This document shows positions 8,523 through 17,906 of a stretch of DNA of 64,000 nucleotides, piece by piece. A program made the position numbers and the translations under genes. The notes beneath the pieces were generated by a model that was not told where the DNA came from, ran no database searches, and saw only the letters and a list, made by a program, of their open reading frames with translations. Each line of letters starts with the position of its first letter. The stretch's first letter is position 1. Origin of the DNA: UBA7803 sp041395905 (GTDB taxonomy: Bacteria > Pseudomonadota > Gammaproteobacteria > Pseudomonadales > Azotimanducaceae); assembly GCA_041395905.1 (NCBI GenBank), contig JAWKZP010000014.1, forward strand, positions 62,001 through 126,000, written 5' to 3'.

Positions 8523-9965
8523 TCAGAACCCCACGGGCGAGGTCAGCAGATCGTACTCCAGCGGTGCGCCGCCCCCGGCGGTGTCGCGCAGCACCAGCGT
8601 GTAGATCGTGTCTTCGGCCAGCGTCACGCGGTCCGGCCCGATCAGGGGGGTGTCGTCTGCCGCGTTCACGACCAGCACGTCGTAGTCGCCGCTGCCCACG
8701 GCCGTGTTGCTCGAGCCGCCGAACTGCAGCTGCAGGAAGTCGGGAATCTGCCCGTCCGTGGTTTCACCCGGGCGCAGCAGATAGATGTTCACGGTGCTCG
8801 CCGTGGCAGCGCCGTGCACCACCTGCACCTGGCTGAAACCCGGAATCGGCCGGTTGTCCTCAGGGAAGCCGACGGCCTTGACGTTGAGCGCATCGCTGTT
8901 TGCCGGATCGCTCTGCAGGCCGCTGAAATACAGCGAGCTGGCATCCCCCGGCGCGAACGCCAGCGAGCCGTTGAACAGCACCTCCGACGGCACCCCGGCA
9001 GGGGTGACGTTGACGCTGTAGGTGCCGCCCGGCACCGCCAGATAGTCGCTGCGGGTACCGAAACCGACGGCGGCGAAGTCCGGGGCACCGGCAATGTCAC
9101 CGAGATAGACGTCGACAGCGGCGACGTCAGCCACCACATCGGTCGCGCGCACGACGTGATCGATGGGCTCGTTGGGAAACACAACGATGCCGCCGCGGAG
9201 GATTTTGACGCGTACGTCGTCCGTTCCGGGGCCGAAGTAGTCGAACGCAGCGAACAGCGTGCGCGACGTCGAGGCGATCTCGAAGGTGCCGGAATCGTAA
9301 AGCACGGTCGCCGGATCGCCGCTGGGGGTGACCCGCAGCCGGTAGTCGGTACCGGGGGTCACCACCGACAGGGTGGATATGCCCTGATAGTCGAGCGTCG
9401 CGGCAGGGGTCGCGGCGGCAAGATCCGCAGCGCTCGCCGTCAGATAGATGTCGAGCGCACCGTGGCCCTGGACGGTGTTGATGAACTGCACCTCCGGGGG
9501 CTCGTCGATCAGGTTGGGGTCGCTCGGCAGCTCGACGCCGTAGAGATACTCGGTGTTTTCCACCAGGAACGCCTGCGGGTCGGCCAGGGTACCGCTGAGC
9601 ACGACGGTGGTCTCGTCGTCTGCGAACAGCTTCAGGGTGTCGTCGCTGGTGTTCTCGTAGACCACCACCACGTCGCCGTTGGCATCGACATAGCTCACCT
9701 GCACCAGGTATCCGCCGACAATGGTGCTTTCCTGCACGGCCTGGCCGAAGCTGAGCTGTGTGGTGCCGCCGCCGCCGTTGGTGCCCCGGTAGACCAGAAG
9801 CAACGGCGGCGCGTCGGGCATGGCGTTGACGAAGCCGAGGATGCCGTAGTCTCGGGTTGGATCCGGCGGCTTCGCACCCCGGGTGTCGTCGTTCTTCGCG
9901 GCATCGCAGGCTGCCAGACCGAGTGTCAACGCGGCCATAAGCAGCCAGCCGGTTCTGCTCCACAT
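8523..9965 (-). CDS. DUF4397-repeat lipoprotein
   Basis: About 480 residues. The start at 9965 is chosen because it gives a lipoprotein signal (MWSRTGWLL...LGLAAC, lipidated Cys about 19) and has GGGGAAAA upstream. The mature part repeats an Ig-like unit seen as VNAMPDAPPLLLVY, HGALDIYLTASA, VAAVDVYLGD and HGAATASTVNIYLL, the hallmark of DUF4397. Four such units can be counted. It is probably anchored in the outer membrane or exposed at the surface, with a binding or structural role. It stands alone with 40 bases to metY and about 140 to the amidase gene. Confidence 0.8.
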   Translation of the reverse strand: MWSRTGWLLMAALTLGLAACDAAKNDDTRGAKPPDPTRDYGILGFVNAMPDAPPLLLVYRGTNGGGGTTQLSFGQAVQESTIVGGYLVQVSYVDANGDVVVVYENTSDDTLKLFADDETTVVLSGTLADPQAFLVENTEYLYGVELPSDPNLIDEPPEVQFINTVQGHGALDIYLTASAADLAAATPAATLDYQGISTLSVVTPGTDYRLRVTPSGDPATVLYDSGTFEIASTSRTLFAAFDYFGPGTDDVRVKILRGGIVVFPNEPIDHVVRATDVVADVAAVDVYLGDIAGAPDFAAVGFGTRSDYLAVPGGTYSVNVTPAGVPSEVLFNGSLAFAPGDASSLYFSGLQSDPANSDALNVKAVGFPEDNRPIPGFSQVQVVHGAATASTVNIYLLRPGETTDGQIPDFLQLQFGGSSNTAVGSGDYDVLVVNAADDTPLIGPDRVTLAEDTIYTLVLRDTAGGGAPLEYDLLTSPVGF

Positions 9966-10106
9966 GTCGTTTTCCCCAGCTGAATCGTGCCTGGCCATTG
10001 CCGGCCGGCTATCGGGCGGGGCGCATCATACCATCATGAGTGCTAGCCGCAGGCGCCGCCGCGGACGGCTGTCGGACAGGCCGGCTCGGGGGCACCGGAA
10101 CAGGGT

Positions 10107-11516
10107 TCAGCGCGAGAAGGCGCCGGCGCGCTCGAGCTGCCCGGAGAGCTGGTAGAGCAGGTGCTCGTCCCCGAAGGCGGCGCCGAACTGCACGCCGATG
10201 GGCAGGCCCGTGGCCGAGCGCGCCAGCGGCAGGCTGATGGCGGGATTGCCGGCATCGTTGAACAGCGCCGTGAAGCCGATCATCTCGTAGAGCAGACGCA
10301 GGTAGCCCACGTCGTCGTCACTCATGGTGTCCAGCTCACCGAGCTTCGGCGGCAGACAGGCCATGGTCGGTGAGAGCAGCAGGTCGTAGTGCTCGAAGAA
10401 ACCGGCGAGCGCCATGCTCAGGCTGCGGATCTGGCCCTGCGCCCAGGCGTAGGCCGGTCCGGGGATGGCGCCTGCAGCCCGATAGTTGCGCCAGGTCAGG
10501 CGCTCGACGACCTGCTCGGATACGGCCACGCCGGTTTCCTGCGCGCGCGCTTCGAGCATCGCCGCCGTATGACACAGCGCGATGATGCCGTGGGCGTCCT
10601 TGAAGGCCTGCTGGTCGATGGCCGGCGCCGCCTCTTCCACGCGATGGCCCAGCGACTCACACAATCGCGCCGCGGCTTCGGCTGCGGCGCCCACCTCTGC
10701 GGCCGTGGCGGCGCCGGTGAACGCGCGGGTGTTGAGCGCGATCCGCAGCGGTCGCGGATCGCTGCCGGCCGCTTCGAGGTAGCTGCGCGTCTCGGCCGGC
10801 GCGCAGTACGGCGCACCGACTTCCTCGCCACGGGTAGCGTCCAGCAGCGCAGCCGAGTCGCGCACCGTGCGGGTCACCACGTGCGCGGTGCTGAGCCCGC
10901 CCCAGCCTTCGGTCTGAGCGGGTCCTAACGGTACGCGCCCGCGGGTGGGTTTGAGACCCACCAGGCCGCAGGCGCTGGCGGGAATGCGAATCGAACCCCC
11001 GCCGTCCGAGGCGTGCGCTGCAGGCACCATGCCCGCAGCGACCGCCGCCGCGGCCCCGCCGCTCGAGCCTCCGGGGCTGTGGGCGGTATCGTGCGGATTG
11101 CGGGTCGGGCCGAACAGCACCGGCTCGGTGGTGCAGGCCAGCCCCAGCTCGGGGGTGTTGGTCTTGCCGCACAGCACCAGGCCCGCGGCTTTGTATCGAC
11201 GCACCAGGGTGCTGTCCTGACTGGCCCGGGCGTCGGCGAAGAATCGGCTGCCGCCGGACGCGACCACGCCCGCCAGCGCTACCCCCAGATCCTTGAGCAG
11301 AAAGGGTACCCCGGCGAACGGCCCCGAGCCGAGACCCCCATCGATCTGCGCGCGCGCCTGGTCGTAGAGCCGGTTGACCACGGCGTTGATGTCGGGATTG
11401 CGGGCCTCGATCTGCGCGATTGCCGCATCGAGCAGCTCCCCGGCACTGACCTCGCGCCGCGCCACCAGATCGGCAAGGCCCAGCGCGTCGTAGCTCTGAT
11501 ACTCTTCTGGATTCAC
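10107..11516 (-). CDS. amidase signature family hydrolase
   Basis: 469 residues. The Ser-cisSer-Lys triad is visible: Lys75 in PFLLKDLG, Ser151 in PGGSSGGAAAA, and Ser175 in DGGGSIRIPAS. Length and motif spacing match the family (GatA, aryl-acylamidase, fatty-acid amide hydrolase, 6-aminohexanoate cyclic dimer hydrolase). GatB and GatC are absent, so this is a stand-alone catabolic amidase rather than the tRNA amidotransferase subunit. It is the last gene of the minus-strand operon running down from 15797 and starts 15 bases after the MFS carrier, suggesting that an imported amide is its substrate. Confidence 0.9.
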   Translation of the reverse strand: MNPEEYQSYDALGLADLVARREVSAGELLDAAIAQIEARNPDINAVVNRLYDQARAQIDGGLGSGPFAGVPFLLKDLGVALAGVVASGGSRFFADARASQDSTLVRRYKAAGLVLCGKTNTPELGLACTTEPVLFGPTRNPHDTAHSPGGSSGGAAAAVAAGMVPAAHASDGGGSIRIPASACGLVGLKPTRGRVPLGPAQTEGWGGLSTAHVVTRTVRDSAALLDATRGEEVGAPYCAPAETRSYLEAAGSDPRPLRIALNTRAFTGAATAAEVGAAAEAAARLCESLGHRVEEAAPAIDQQAFKDAHGIIALCHTAAMLEARAQETGVAVSEQVVERLTWRNYRAAGAIPGPAYAWAQGQIRSLSMALAGFFEHYDLLLSPTMACLPPKLGELDTMSDDDVGYLRLLYEMIGFTALFNDAGNPAISLPLARSATGLPIGVQFGAAFGDEHLLYQLSGQLERAGAFSR

Positions 11517-11531
11517 GCAGCAATGCTCCGA

Positions 11532-12803
11532 TCAGTCGAACAGGCGCTTGCCGCTGGAGAACAGCAGAAAACACACCAGTCCGAACAGGGTGACGCCGGC
11601 GGCTACCTGAAACACCAGCACCCAGGATCCCGTCGCTTCGAGTATGACGCCGCTGATGTACACACCGATGATTCCGGGAATGGTACCGGCGGTGTTGGTC
11701 ATGCCCATGAGCGTGCCCGCGTACTTGGGCGCGATGTCCATGTGGTTCACCGCGAAGCCGCCGGTGACGAACGCGCCCAGGGCGCTTCCCATAGCCATGA
11801 TGGCAATGGCCATCCAGGCGGTCTCGACGTAGCCGACGACCATGAGCGATGCGGCAATCCCGCCGAAGCCGATGGTCTGCATCAGCTTGCGCACACGCCC
11901 CACGTCGCGGCCACGGCTGATCATCCGGTCGGCGATGGTGCCGGCGATGTTCAGAAAGAAGAACGAGGCCACGTGCGGAATCATGGTGAACCAGCCCACC
12001 GATGCGTAGTCGACCCCCAGGCCCTTGTTGACGAAGGTCGGCAGCCACGACAGCAGCACATACAGCGACCAGTTGTTGCAGAAATGCGCGATGATGATCG
12101 CCCACACCGGCGCAGAGCTGAGCATGGCCTTCCAGGGCAGCGCGTCGCCCGCCTCCTGCGGCGTGGCACCACTCTCGATCACGGCCAGCTCCGCCGTGCT
12201 GATGCGCGGGTGCTCGGCAGGCGTCGCGGTCACCGAGCGCTGCCAGACCAGGAACCAGGCAACGCCCACCCCGCCGAACAGATAAAACGCCCACTCCCAG
12301 CCCCAGGCCTCGACGATGTAGGGCGTGACGATCAGGGCGAACACGGTGCCCAGCGGAATGCCGCTGTTGGCCAGCCCCACGGCCCGGGAGCGCTCGCTGA
12401 GCGGCACCCAGCGACCGTAGAGACTGTAGATGGATGGAAAGGTCACCGCCTCGCCCATGCCCATGGCGATGCGCGTGGCGATGAGCAGCCCGAACCCCAG
12501 AAACGCGGCCGGTGGCGTGAGAATGGTGAACAGTGACCACAGCAGCACGCCGGTGCCCAGCACCACCTTGCCGCCGAACCTGTCCGCCAGCCGCCCGCCG
12601 ACGACCTGCAGCAGCAGATAACCCATGAAGAACGACGACAGCACCGCCCCCTGAGTATCCAGGCTCCAGCCCAGATCCGCGGCCATGGGAATGATCGCCA
12701 CCGAGATGTTGACCCGGTCGATGTAACAGACGAACACGGCCAGCGACGCCAGAAGCACCACGTTGTAACGACGCGGCATGCCCGCGGGCAGTACAGTTGC
12801 CAT
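11532..12803 (-). CDS. MFS transporter, anion:cation symporter-like
   Basis: 423 residues, 12 predicted helices. The N-terminal NVVLLASLAVFVCYIDRVN and the loop GGRLADRFGGK between helices 2 and 3 are typical of the ACS family, which carries organic anions such as hexuronates, galactonate, tartrate and nicotinate-type acids. It sits between an oxidoreductase gene (65-base gap) and an amidase gene (15-base gap), so it is probably the uptake carrier for the substrate of this operon. The ATG at 12803 is the only sensible start. Confidence 0.9.
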   Translation of the reverse strand: MATVLPAGMPRRYNVVLLASLAVFVCYIDRVNISVAIIPMAADLGWSLDTQGAVLSSFFMGYLLLQVVGGRLADRFGGKVVLGTGVLLWSLFTILTPPAAFLGFGLLIATRIAMGMGEAVTFPSIYSLYGRWVPLSERSRAVGLANSGIPLGTVFALIVTPYIVEAWGWEWAFYLFGGVGVAWFLVWQRSVTATPAEHPRISTAELAVIESGATPQEAGDALPWKAMLSSAPVWAIIIAHFCNNWSLYVLLSWLPTFVNKGLGVDYASVGWFTMIPHVASFFFLNIAGTIADRMISRGRDVGRVRKLMQTIGFGGIAASLMVVGYVETAWMAIAIMAMGSALGAFVTGGFAVNHMDIAPKYAGTLMGMTNTAGTIPGIIGVYISGVILEATGSWVLVFQVAAGVTLFGLVCFLLFSSGKRLFD

Positions 12804-12868
12804 CCCTCTCCCCAGATCGTGAACTGCCCGGGTAAGGTAACCCGAATCGGCAGGTGAGGCGAACCGGA

Positions 12869-13927
12869 TCAGATCTCGACTTCCGCCCCCCGCCGCTCGG
12901 CCGAGGCATACAGCGCTTCGATCATGCGCTGCACCGCGAGCCCGTCCCGCGCCGGTGCCAGAGTGGCGGCACCGTGCAGCACGTGCTCGACGAAGTTGTC
13001 CATCTTGCGTTTGAACATGCCGCTGAAACGCTCGTCGGCGAGCCAGCCCGGAGACTTGTCGACCATGTGGCCGTCCTCGTCGCGGAAGATGCGCGGCGGC
13101 TCCCAGGTGGCGCCGCCCTGCTCGCCCATGAGCTGAAAGCTCCAGAAGTTCTTCTCGATGTGAGCGGCGAACGACGCCTCCACGTGCATCACCGCGCCGT
13201 CCTCGAAGCGGATGCGGCCCACCGCCAGGTCCTCGACATCGTAGGTCCTGTAGTCCCAGCCCTTCCAGGGCGCTTCGACGGCGTCGGATGGCTTGTTGCC
13301 CAGGTAGGTGAACATGTCGGCGCTGGCGCTCACCGGACGCGGCGAGCCCATGGTGTAGTGGGCCATCTCCAGCACGTGCACGCCGATGTCGATGAGCGGT
13401 CCGCCGCCCTGCAGCGCCTTCTGTCCGAACACGCCCCAGTTCGGTATGCCGCGCCGGCGCAGCGCCTGCACGCGCGCATACAGGATGCGCCCGAACTGAC
13501 CGCCCGCCGCCGCCTGGCGCAGAAACTGGGTACGGGGGCTGTAGCGGTACTGAAAGCCGATCACGAGCTTTCCGCCGAGCCGGTCTGCGACCTCGACCAT
13601 GCGCTCACCCTCGGCCACGCTGGCCGCGAGCGGTTTCTCGCAGAGCACGGCACAGCCGGCTTCGAGCGCGCCGATGGCGCACTCGGCGTGCAGGCGGTTC
13701 GGCGTGCACACGCTCACCGCGTCCAGCTCCGCCTGGTCGAGCATCTGCCGCCAGTCGGTGAACGCGCGGGCAACGCCGAACTTCGCCGCGTGGCGCGCCA
13801 TGGCCGCTTCGTCCGGATCGGCCATGGCCACCAGCTCCACGTCGTCACGCGCGGCGAGGTGCGTCATGTGCTCGCCGGCGATACCACCGGCCCCGATGAA
13901 TCCGTAGCGCAGCTTGCGTTCCGACAC
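12869..13927 (-). CDS. Gfo/Idh/MocA family oxidoreductase
   Basis: About 352 residues. Rossmann motif GFIGAGGIAG lies near the N-terminus, followed by CTPNRLHAE and CEKPLA, which carries the conserved EKP lysine, and the C-terminal beta-sheet domain with GGGPLIDIGVHVLE. These enzymes oxidise or reduce sugars and inositols with NAD(P). The GTG at 13927 is chosen as start because AGGGAGA is upstream and the protein aligns from there; the reading frame itself is open much further, which only reflects a shared frame with the 5' part of the next gene. The stop of the frameshifted paralogue is 14 bases upstream. Confidence 0.9.
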   Translation of the reverse strand: MSERKLRYGFIGAGGIAGEHMTHLAARDDVELVAMADPDEAAMARHAAKFGVARAFTDWRQMLDQAELDAVSVCTPNRLHAECAIGALEAGCAVLCEKPLAASVAEGERMVEVADRLGGKLVIGFQYRYSPRTQFLRQAAAGGQFGRILYARVQALRRRGIPNWGVFGQKALQGGGPLIDIGVHVLEMAHYTMGSPRPVSASADMFTYLGNKPSDAVEAPWKGWDYRTYDVEDLAVGRIRFEDGAVMHVEASFAAHIEKNFWSFQLMGEQGGATWEPPRIFRDEDGHMVDKSPGWLADERFSGMFKRKMDNFVEHVLHGAATLAPARDGLAVQRMIEALYASAERRGAEVEI

Positions 13928-13941
13928 GACGTCAGTCTCCC

Positions 13942-14938
13942 TCAGAGCTCCTCGAGATCCACTGCCCGACGCTCGCGATGAGCGCGATAGGCCGCTTCCA
14001 TCAATTCGGAAAGCTCCAGCGCTTCCTCTATGCCCATGCCGAACTCCCTGGGTCCCTGGCCGCGAATCGCGTCCAGCCAGCGTGGAATCGGCAGCGGCTC
14101 GTCGGCAGGCAGCTCGGCAGGTGCCTGCCAGGTCCGGTCTGCTCCCATGCGTACGCGTACCTCGCGGGCCCCCGCCATCTGAAGACCACCGCGGGTGCCG
14201 TCGATTTCCAGGCTGTACGCGCCACCCCAGCTGACGAAGCCCGTCTCGTTGATGGCGATGGCGCCGCTGTCGAACTCGATGGTGCTGACCGCGTTGTCCT
14301 CGACGCCCCGTCCCGTAACGTCGGTGAAGACGGAGGAAACCCGGCGGGGCCTGCCGAGCAGCCAGCGCGCCAGGTACATGCCGTGGGCGCCCAGGTCGAT
14401 CATGGCGCCGCCGCCGCAGGTCGCGGCGTCGTAGAAGTGCGGCGGCAGCCAGCCACGCAGCGCGCCGTCGTGGGCAATGCGGATGCGTACCAGCGTCACC
14501 TCGCCGAGCGCCCCGGACGCCACCAGTGCCCTGGCGTGCAGCAGCGGCCCGATGGTCCGGCGCGGAAAGGAAATCGTGAAGCAGATGCCGGCTGCACGCA
14601 CCGCCTCGGCGATGGCCCGCGCATCGGCCAGGACGGGTGGCCAGCACCTTCTCCGTGAATACGTGCTTGCCCGCCTCTGCAGCGGCCACGATCAGCTCGC
14701 GGTGCAGGCTCGTGGGCGCAGTGACCAGGACGCCGTCGATGGCAGCGTCCGCCAGCAGGGCCCGATAGTCGTCTTGGAACGGCACGCCCAGCTCAGCTGC
14801 CCAGCCCCGCCCGCGCTCGGCATCCTCGTCCCAGACTGCCGCCAGGCATGCACCGGGCTCGGCCTCGATCGTCTTCACGTAGTCGGGCGCGTGCACGTGC
14901 CAGCGGCTGAGGGCAGCGATGTTCAGTGTTTCGATCAA
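13942..14938 (-). pseudogene. Gfo/Idh/MocA oxidoreductase, frameshifted
   Basis: The 5' portion (14938 to about 14640) reads through the Rossmann half: NIAALSRWHVHAPDY, TAPTSLHRELIVAAAEAGK and FTEKVLA. The rest of the protein continues in another frame from about 14635: VLADARAIAEAVRAAG, then GGGAMIDLGAHGMYL and a C-terminus ending AVDLEEL. Joining the two gives one normal family member of about 330 residues. One extra base in the GGG run at 14635-14637 (plus strand) explains the break. It may be a true pseudogene or a sequencing or assembly error. Its sequence differs strongly from the intact paralogue downstream, so this is not a recent duplicate. Confidence 0.8.
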
Positions 14939-14978
14939 TGTCCGCTCCAGCGTCCGGTTGCGCCCGTGCGGGGCCGCC

Positions 14979-15797
14979 TCAGCCTTTCAGCCGCATGGCA
15001 AAGAAATCCAGGATCTCGTCCACCGCCGTGCGCGTCGGCTCGCCGGCGCGATCCACCAGATGCAGCGTCACCACGCTGTGCGGCCGCATGGGCGTGCCCG
15101 GCAGCGCGGCCGAATCCGGCAGCACACGGCCCTGAAATCGATCGCCGAGGGCCTGTTCGTACGCGGCGAAACGCTCCGCCCTGCAGAACCGATCGCCTTC
15201 GAAGCGATAGGCCAGCACCGTCAGGTCTTCCTTCTGCATGCGTTCCTTCACCGCCTCGAGCTCCGCCGGCGCGATGTGCATGCCGCCGGCCTGGAACATG
15301 GGCAGGGAGGGTTGCGACAGCACGGGCGCGAGCATGGCCGGCTCGAGCATCATGGACAGGGCGAAATTGCCGGTGAAGCACATTCCGATCGCGCCGACGC
15401 CCTTGCCGCCGCAGAGCGGGTGAGCGTGCGCCGCCAGTGCCCGCAGCCAGTCCACGACCGGGCTCGAGCGGTTGGCGGCAAATGCCTTGAACTCCCTGCT
15501 GATGCAGGCCCTGGCCATGGTGCCGAGCGCTTTCCCCGGCGACACCGGACCGCCCTCGGTACCGAACAGCGCCGGCATCCAGACCGTGAACCCCGCATCC
15601 CGGACCATGCGCGCAAAGCGGATGACGTGGGCATAGATTCCGGGCATCTCCGCCATCACGATCACGGCCGGGCCGGCGCCGCTCACGTAGACGCGTTTGG
15701 TCGATCCGAGCAGCGTCACCTGGCGCTGCTCGAAGTCGGTCATCGGGTCACGGTCCGTGATCTTGACCGTTGAGGTCTCATAGGTCGGGCCGGGCAT
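14979..15797 (-). CDS. dienelactone hydrolase family protein
   Basis: About 272 residues with the alpha/beta-hydrolase fold of dienelactone hydrolases. The nucleophile is a cysteine in GAIGMCFTGNF (Cys about 140), as in the family (G-x-C-x-G). PAVIVMAEMPGIYAHV matches the oxyanion region. The ATG at 15797 has GGAG upstream; another Met at 15743 would remove only the leader. It is the first gene of the operon ending with the amidase at 10107 and is 40 bases from the frameshifted oxidoreductase, so a ring-fission or ester intermediate could be its substrate. Confidence 0.85.
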   Translation of the reverse strand: MPGPTYETSTVKITDRDPMTDFEQRQVTLLGSTKRVYVSGAGPAVIVMAEMPGIYAHVIRFARMVRDAGFTVWMPALFGTEGGPVSPGKALGTMARACISREFKAFAANRSSPVVDWLRALAAHAHPLCGGKGVGAIGMCFTGNFALSMMLEPAMLAPVLSQPSLPMFQAGGMHIAPAELEAVKERMQKEDLTVLAYRFEGDRFCRAERFAAYEQALGDRFQGRVLPDSAALPGTPMRPHSVVTLHLVDRAGEPTRTAVDEILDFFAMRLKG

Positions 15798-15953
15798 GGC
15801 GCGGAGTCTCCGTAGCCGGCGGCCGGAGATGGCCGGAAGCACCAGTTTCACTCAGGTTCGAACACCGATCCAGAGGCGCCCATCCGCGGGCAAACCGTAA
15901 GCGTGCGGGCCGGGGGACTTGAAGATCGGGGCCCGGTCCTCATTAAATGGGGC

Positions 15954-16817
15954 ATGAACACGACAGTATCCGACAACACGGCAAGCGCGCGCGTCTTCGA
16001 CGCGTCCATCGGCAGCTTCGAGCAGGACGTGATCCTCAAGTCCCGCGAGGTGCCCGTACTGGTGGACTTCTGGGCCACCTGGTGCGGCCCCTGCAAGTCA
16101 CTCGGCCCCATTCTCGACAAGCTGGTGGAAGACTACGGCGGTGCCTTCGTGCTGGCCAAGGTGGATGTCGACCGCGAGCAGCAGCTGGCTGGTCATTTTC
16201 AGATCCGGTCCGTGCCGACGGTGATGCTGGTCAAGGACGGGCGCATCGTGGGCGGCTTTCCCGGCGCGCAGCCGGAAGGGCAGATCCGCCGCTTTCTCGC
16301 CGAGCACGGCGTCGAGCCGGCGGCGGCGGCTGAGCCCGAACCGCTGGACCCCGCCGCGCAGGTCGAGCGCCTGCGCGCTGCCATCGCCGACGCGCCCGAC
16401 AGGGCCGAGCTCAAGCTGGACCTGGTCGAGGCGCTGGTTGACCTCGACGAGCTGGCCGAAGCCGAGCGCCTGCTGGAATCGCTGCCGGCGAACCTGGGCG
16501 CGGACGCCCGGGCAAACAGGGCGCGGTCGCGAATCGCGTTCGGACACCTGGCCGAGTCGGCGCCGCAACGCGATGTGCTGGAGCAGCGTCTGGCCGCGGA
16601 TCCGGCCGATACCGAAGCGCGGCGTCTGCTGGGTGTGCGCCTGATTGCCGCCGGCGAGACCCAGGCCGGACTGGAAGCGCTCATCGAGGCGATGCAGAAG
16701 GGTCGTGCGGCGGCCGACGACCTGCCGCGCAAGACCCTGGTGGACGCCTTCAGCCTGATCGACGATCCGGCCCTGGTACGCTCGTACCGCCGGAGGATGA
16801 ACGCGCTGCTGTTCTAG
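15954..16817 (+). CDS. cnoX: thioredoxin/TPR co-chaperone, CnoX (YbbN)-like
   Basis: 287 residues: a thioredoxin domain (about 10-115) with WATWCGPCKS (Cys44 and Cys47) and the cis-Pro segment IRSVPTVMLV, followed by helical TPR-like repeats (about 130-285). This is the CnoX/YbbN plan, a chaperedoxin that holds oxidised proteins and passes them to GroEL. Unlike E. coli CnoX (SxxC), it keeps a full CGPC site and could be redox-active. The ATG at 15954 starts the conserved part; an ORF from 15903 would add residues without similarity. It converges on the lipoprotein operon (27-base gap). Confidence 0.88.
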   Translation: MNTTVSDNTASARVFDASIGSFEQDVILKSREVPVLVDFWATWCGPCKSLGPILDKLVEDYGGAFVLAKVDVDREQQLAGHFQIRSVPTVMLVKDGRIVGGFPGAQPEGQIRRFLAEHGVEPAAAAEPEPLDPAAQVERLRAAIADAPDRAELKLDLVEALVDLDELAEAERLLESLPANLGADARANRARSRIAFGHLAESAPQRDVLEQRLAADPADTEARRLLGVRLIAAGETQAGLEALIEAMQKGRAAADDLPRKTLVDAFSLIDDPALVRSYRRRMNALLF

Positions 16818-16844
16818 CGCAGCGCTCACGCCGGCTGACTGCGC

Positions 16845-17906
16845 TCACGGATCAGCGGTCGCGTCGGCGTTCACTCCCAGGTCCGCGAGCACCCGGCTCG
16901 ACACCTGGCGTGCCGACGCCCGCAGGAGCGCCCCGAACCCCGCATCGTCCATCGCCAGCCACTCGTCCAGCGGCAGGGTCACGGTGTAGTCGTCCCAGAA
17001 GTAGCGCCCGTCCTTGGGCGGATCCAGATCGAAGTAGTCGACGAAGGCCTGGAACCGCGCCTCGATGCTGACGAGATAACCGGCCGAAATCCGCTCGCGC
17101 AAAGCGATGCTACGCAGACCGCTGACGATCAGACGATCGACGCCCGGATCGCTCTCCCGGGCGACCCGCAGCAGATCGGCGGTGTCGATCTCTGTACGCC
17201 CGTTCAGCGTTACCGGATCGAGCAGTCTGAACCAGTCGCCTTCCCGCTCGCCAAGCGCTGCCGCAAACGCCGCACCGTAGACGGCTGCGGTGCGCCCACC
17301 GCCCCGGCAGTCAGTCCGGTCACAGAACCACCGGTCCAGCGCGTTTCTGCTCTGCCGTGCGTGCGCGTCGAGGTAGGCCGGCTGCGACTCCCACCAGGCG
17401 CGCGCGCTGCGCGTGCCCACCGAAACCAGTGTCGGGCCCGGGCCATCCAGCCGCCCGAAGGGATCGACCTTCCGGCGCTGCGCCTCGATGATCGCCGCCA
17501 CCCGGGAGGCTGCGGCCGGATCGTCCACCAGGTTGAACACGCAGGCCTCACCACAAACCGGCCGCGAGAGCCGGACCACCAGCAGGCTATCGCGTGTCCG
17601 GCCTTGAACGAGCCCGATACGATCGCGCAGGCGCTGCACGGACACGTCCGTAACCATTGCGTAGGACAGCGCGCGGGAGCCGCCGGAGGTGAAGTACAAG
17701 GTCGTCGGCGTCAGCAGCAGCGTCCCCCGGTCCGCCCAGGTCACCGCCTCGTCGCCCTCGAGGATTTCTCCGAAGGCTGCCGGGGCGCTGAGCAGCACTT
17801 CCTCGCGCGCGGCGACCGTCTGCGGCGTTTCGACCGGCAAGCCGCCACACCCGGCGAGCAGGAGCAGCCACAGCAGGTGTTTTCCCGCAAACTCAGCGCC
17901 TCTCAT
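16845..17906 (-). CDS. predicted lipoprotein, paralogue of the 17893-18933 protein
   Basis: 353 residues. A signal peptide ends in the lipobox LLAGC (Cys about 20). The mature part starts ETPQTVAAREEVLLSAP and contains DRGTLLLTPTTLYF, then VDPFGRLDGPGPT and FDLDPPKDGRYFWDDY. The same blocks recur in the gene upstream, so the two are paralogues. The TLLLTPTTLYF block resembles a GRAM/PH-like strand pair, but I cannot assign a family. Its start overlaps the end of the upstream gene by 14 bases, so they are one operon. It is probably an envelope protein. Confidence 0.75.
   Translation of the reverse strand: MRGAEFAGKHLLWLLLLAGCGGLPVETPQTVAAREEVLLSAPAAFGEILEGDEAVTWADRGTLLLTPTTLYFTSGGSRALSYAMVTDVSVQRLRDRIGLVQGRTRDSLLVVRLSRPVCGEACVFNLVDDPAAASRVAAIIEAQRRKVDPFGRLDGPGPTLVSVGTRSARAWWESQPAYLDAHARQSRNALDRWFCDRTDCRGGGRTAAVYGAAFAAALGEREGDWFRLLDPVTLNGRTEIDTADLLRVARESDPGVDRLIVSGLRSIALRERISAGYLVSIEARFQAFVDYFDLDPPKDGRYFWDDYTVTLPLDEWLAMDDAGFGALLRASARQVSSRVLADLGVNADATADP

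Noticed and set aside
10657..12909. 750-residue minus-strand frame
   Set aside because: Shifted frame across the MFS and amidase genes, both of which have full family motifs in another frame.
15919..15950. TTGAAG...ATTAAA promoter for the CnoX-like gene
   Set aside because: The -10 would lie only about six bases before the ATG, leaving no leader; kept only as a weak possibility.
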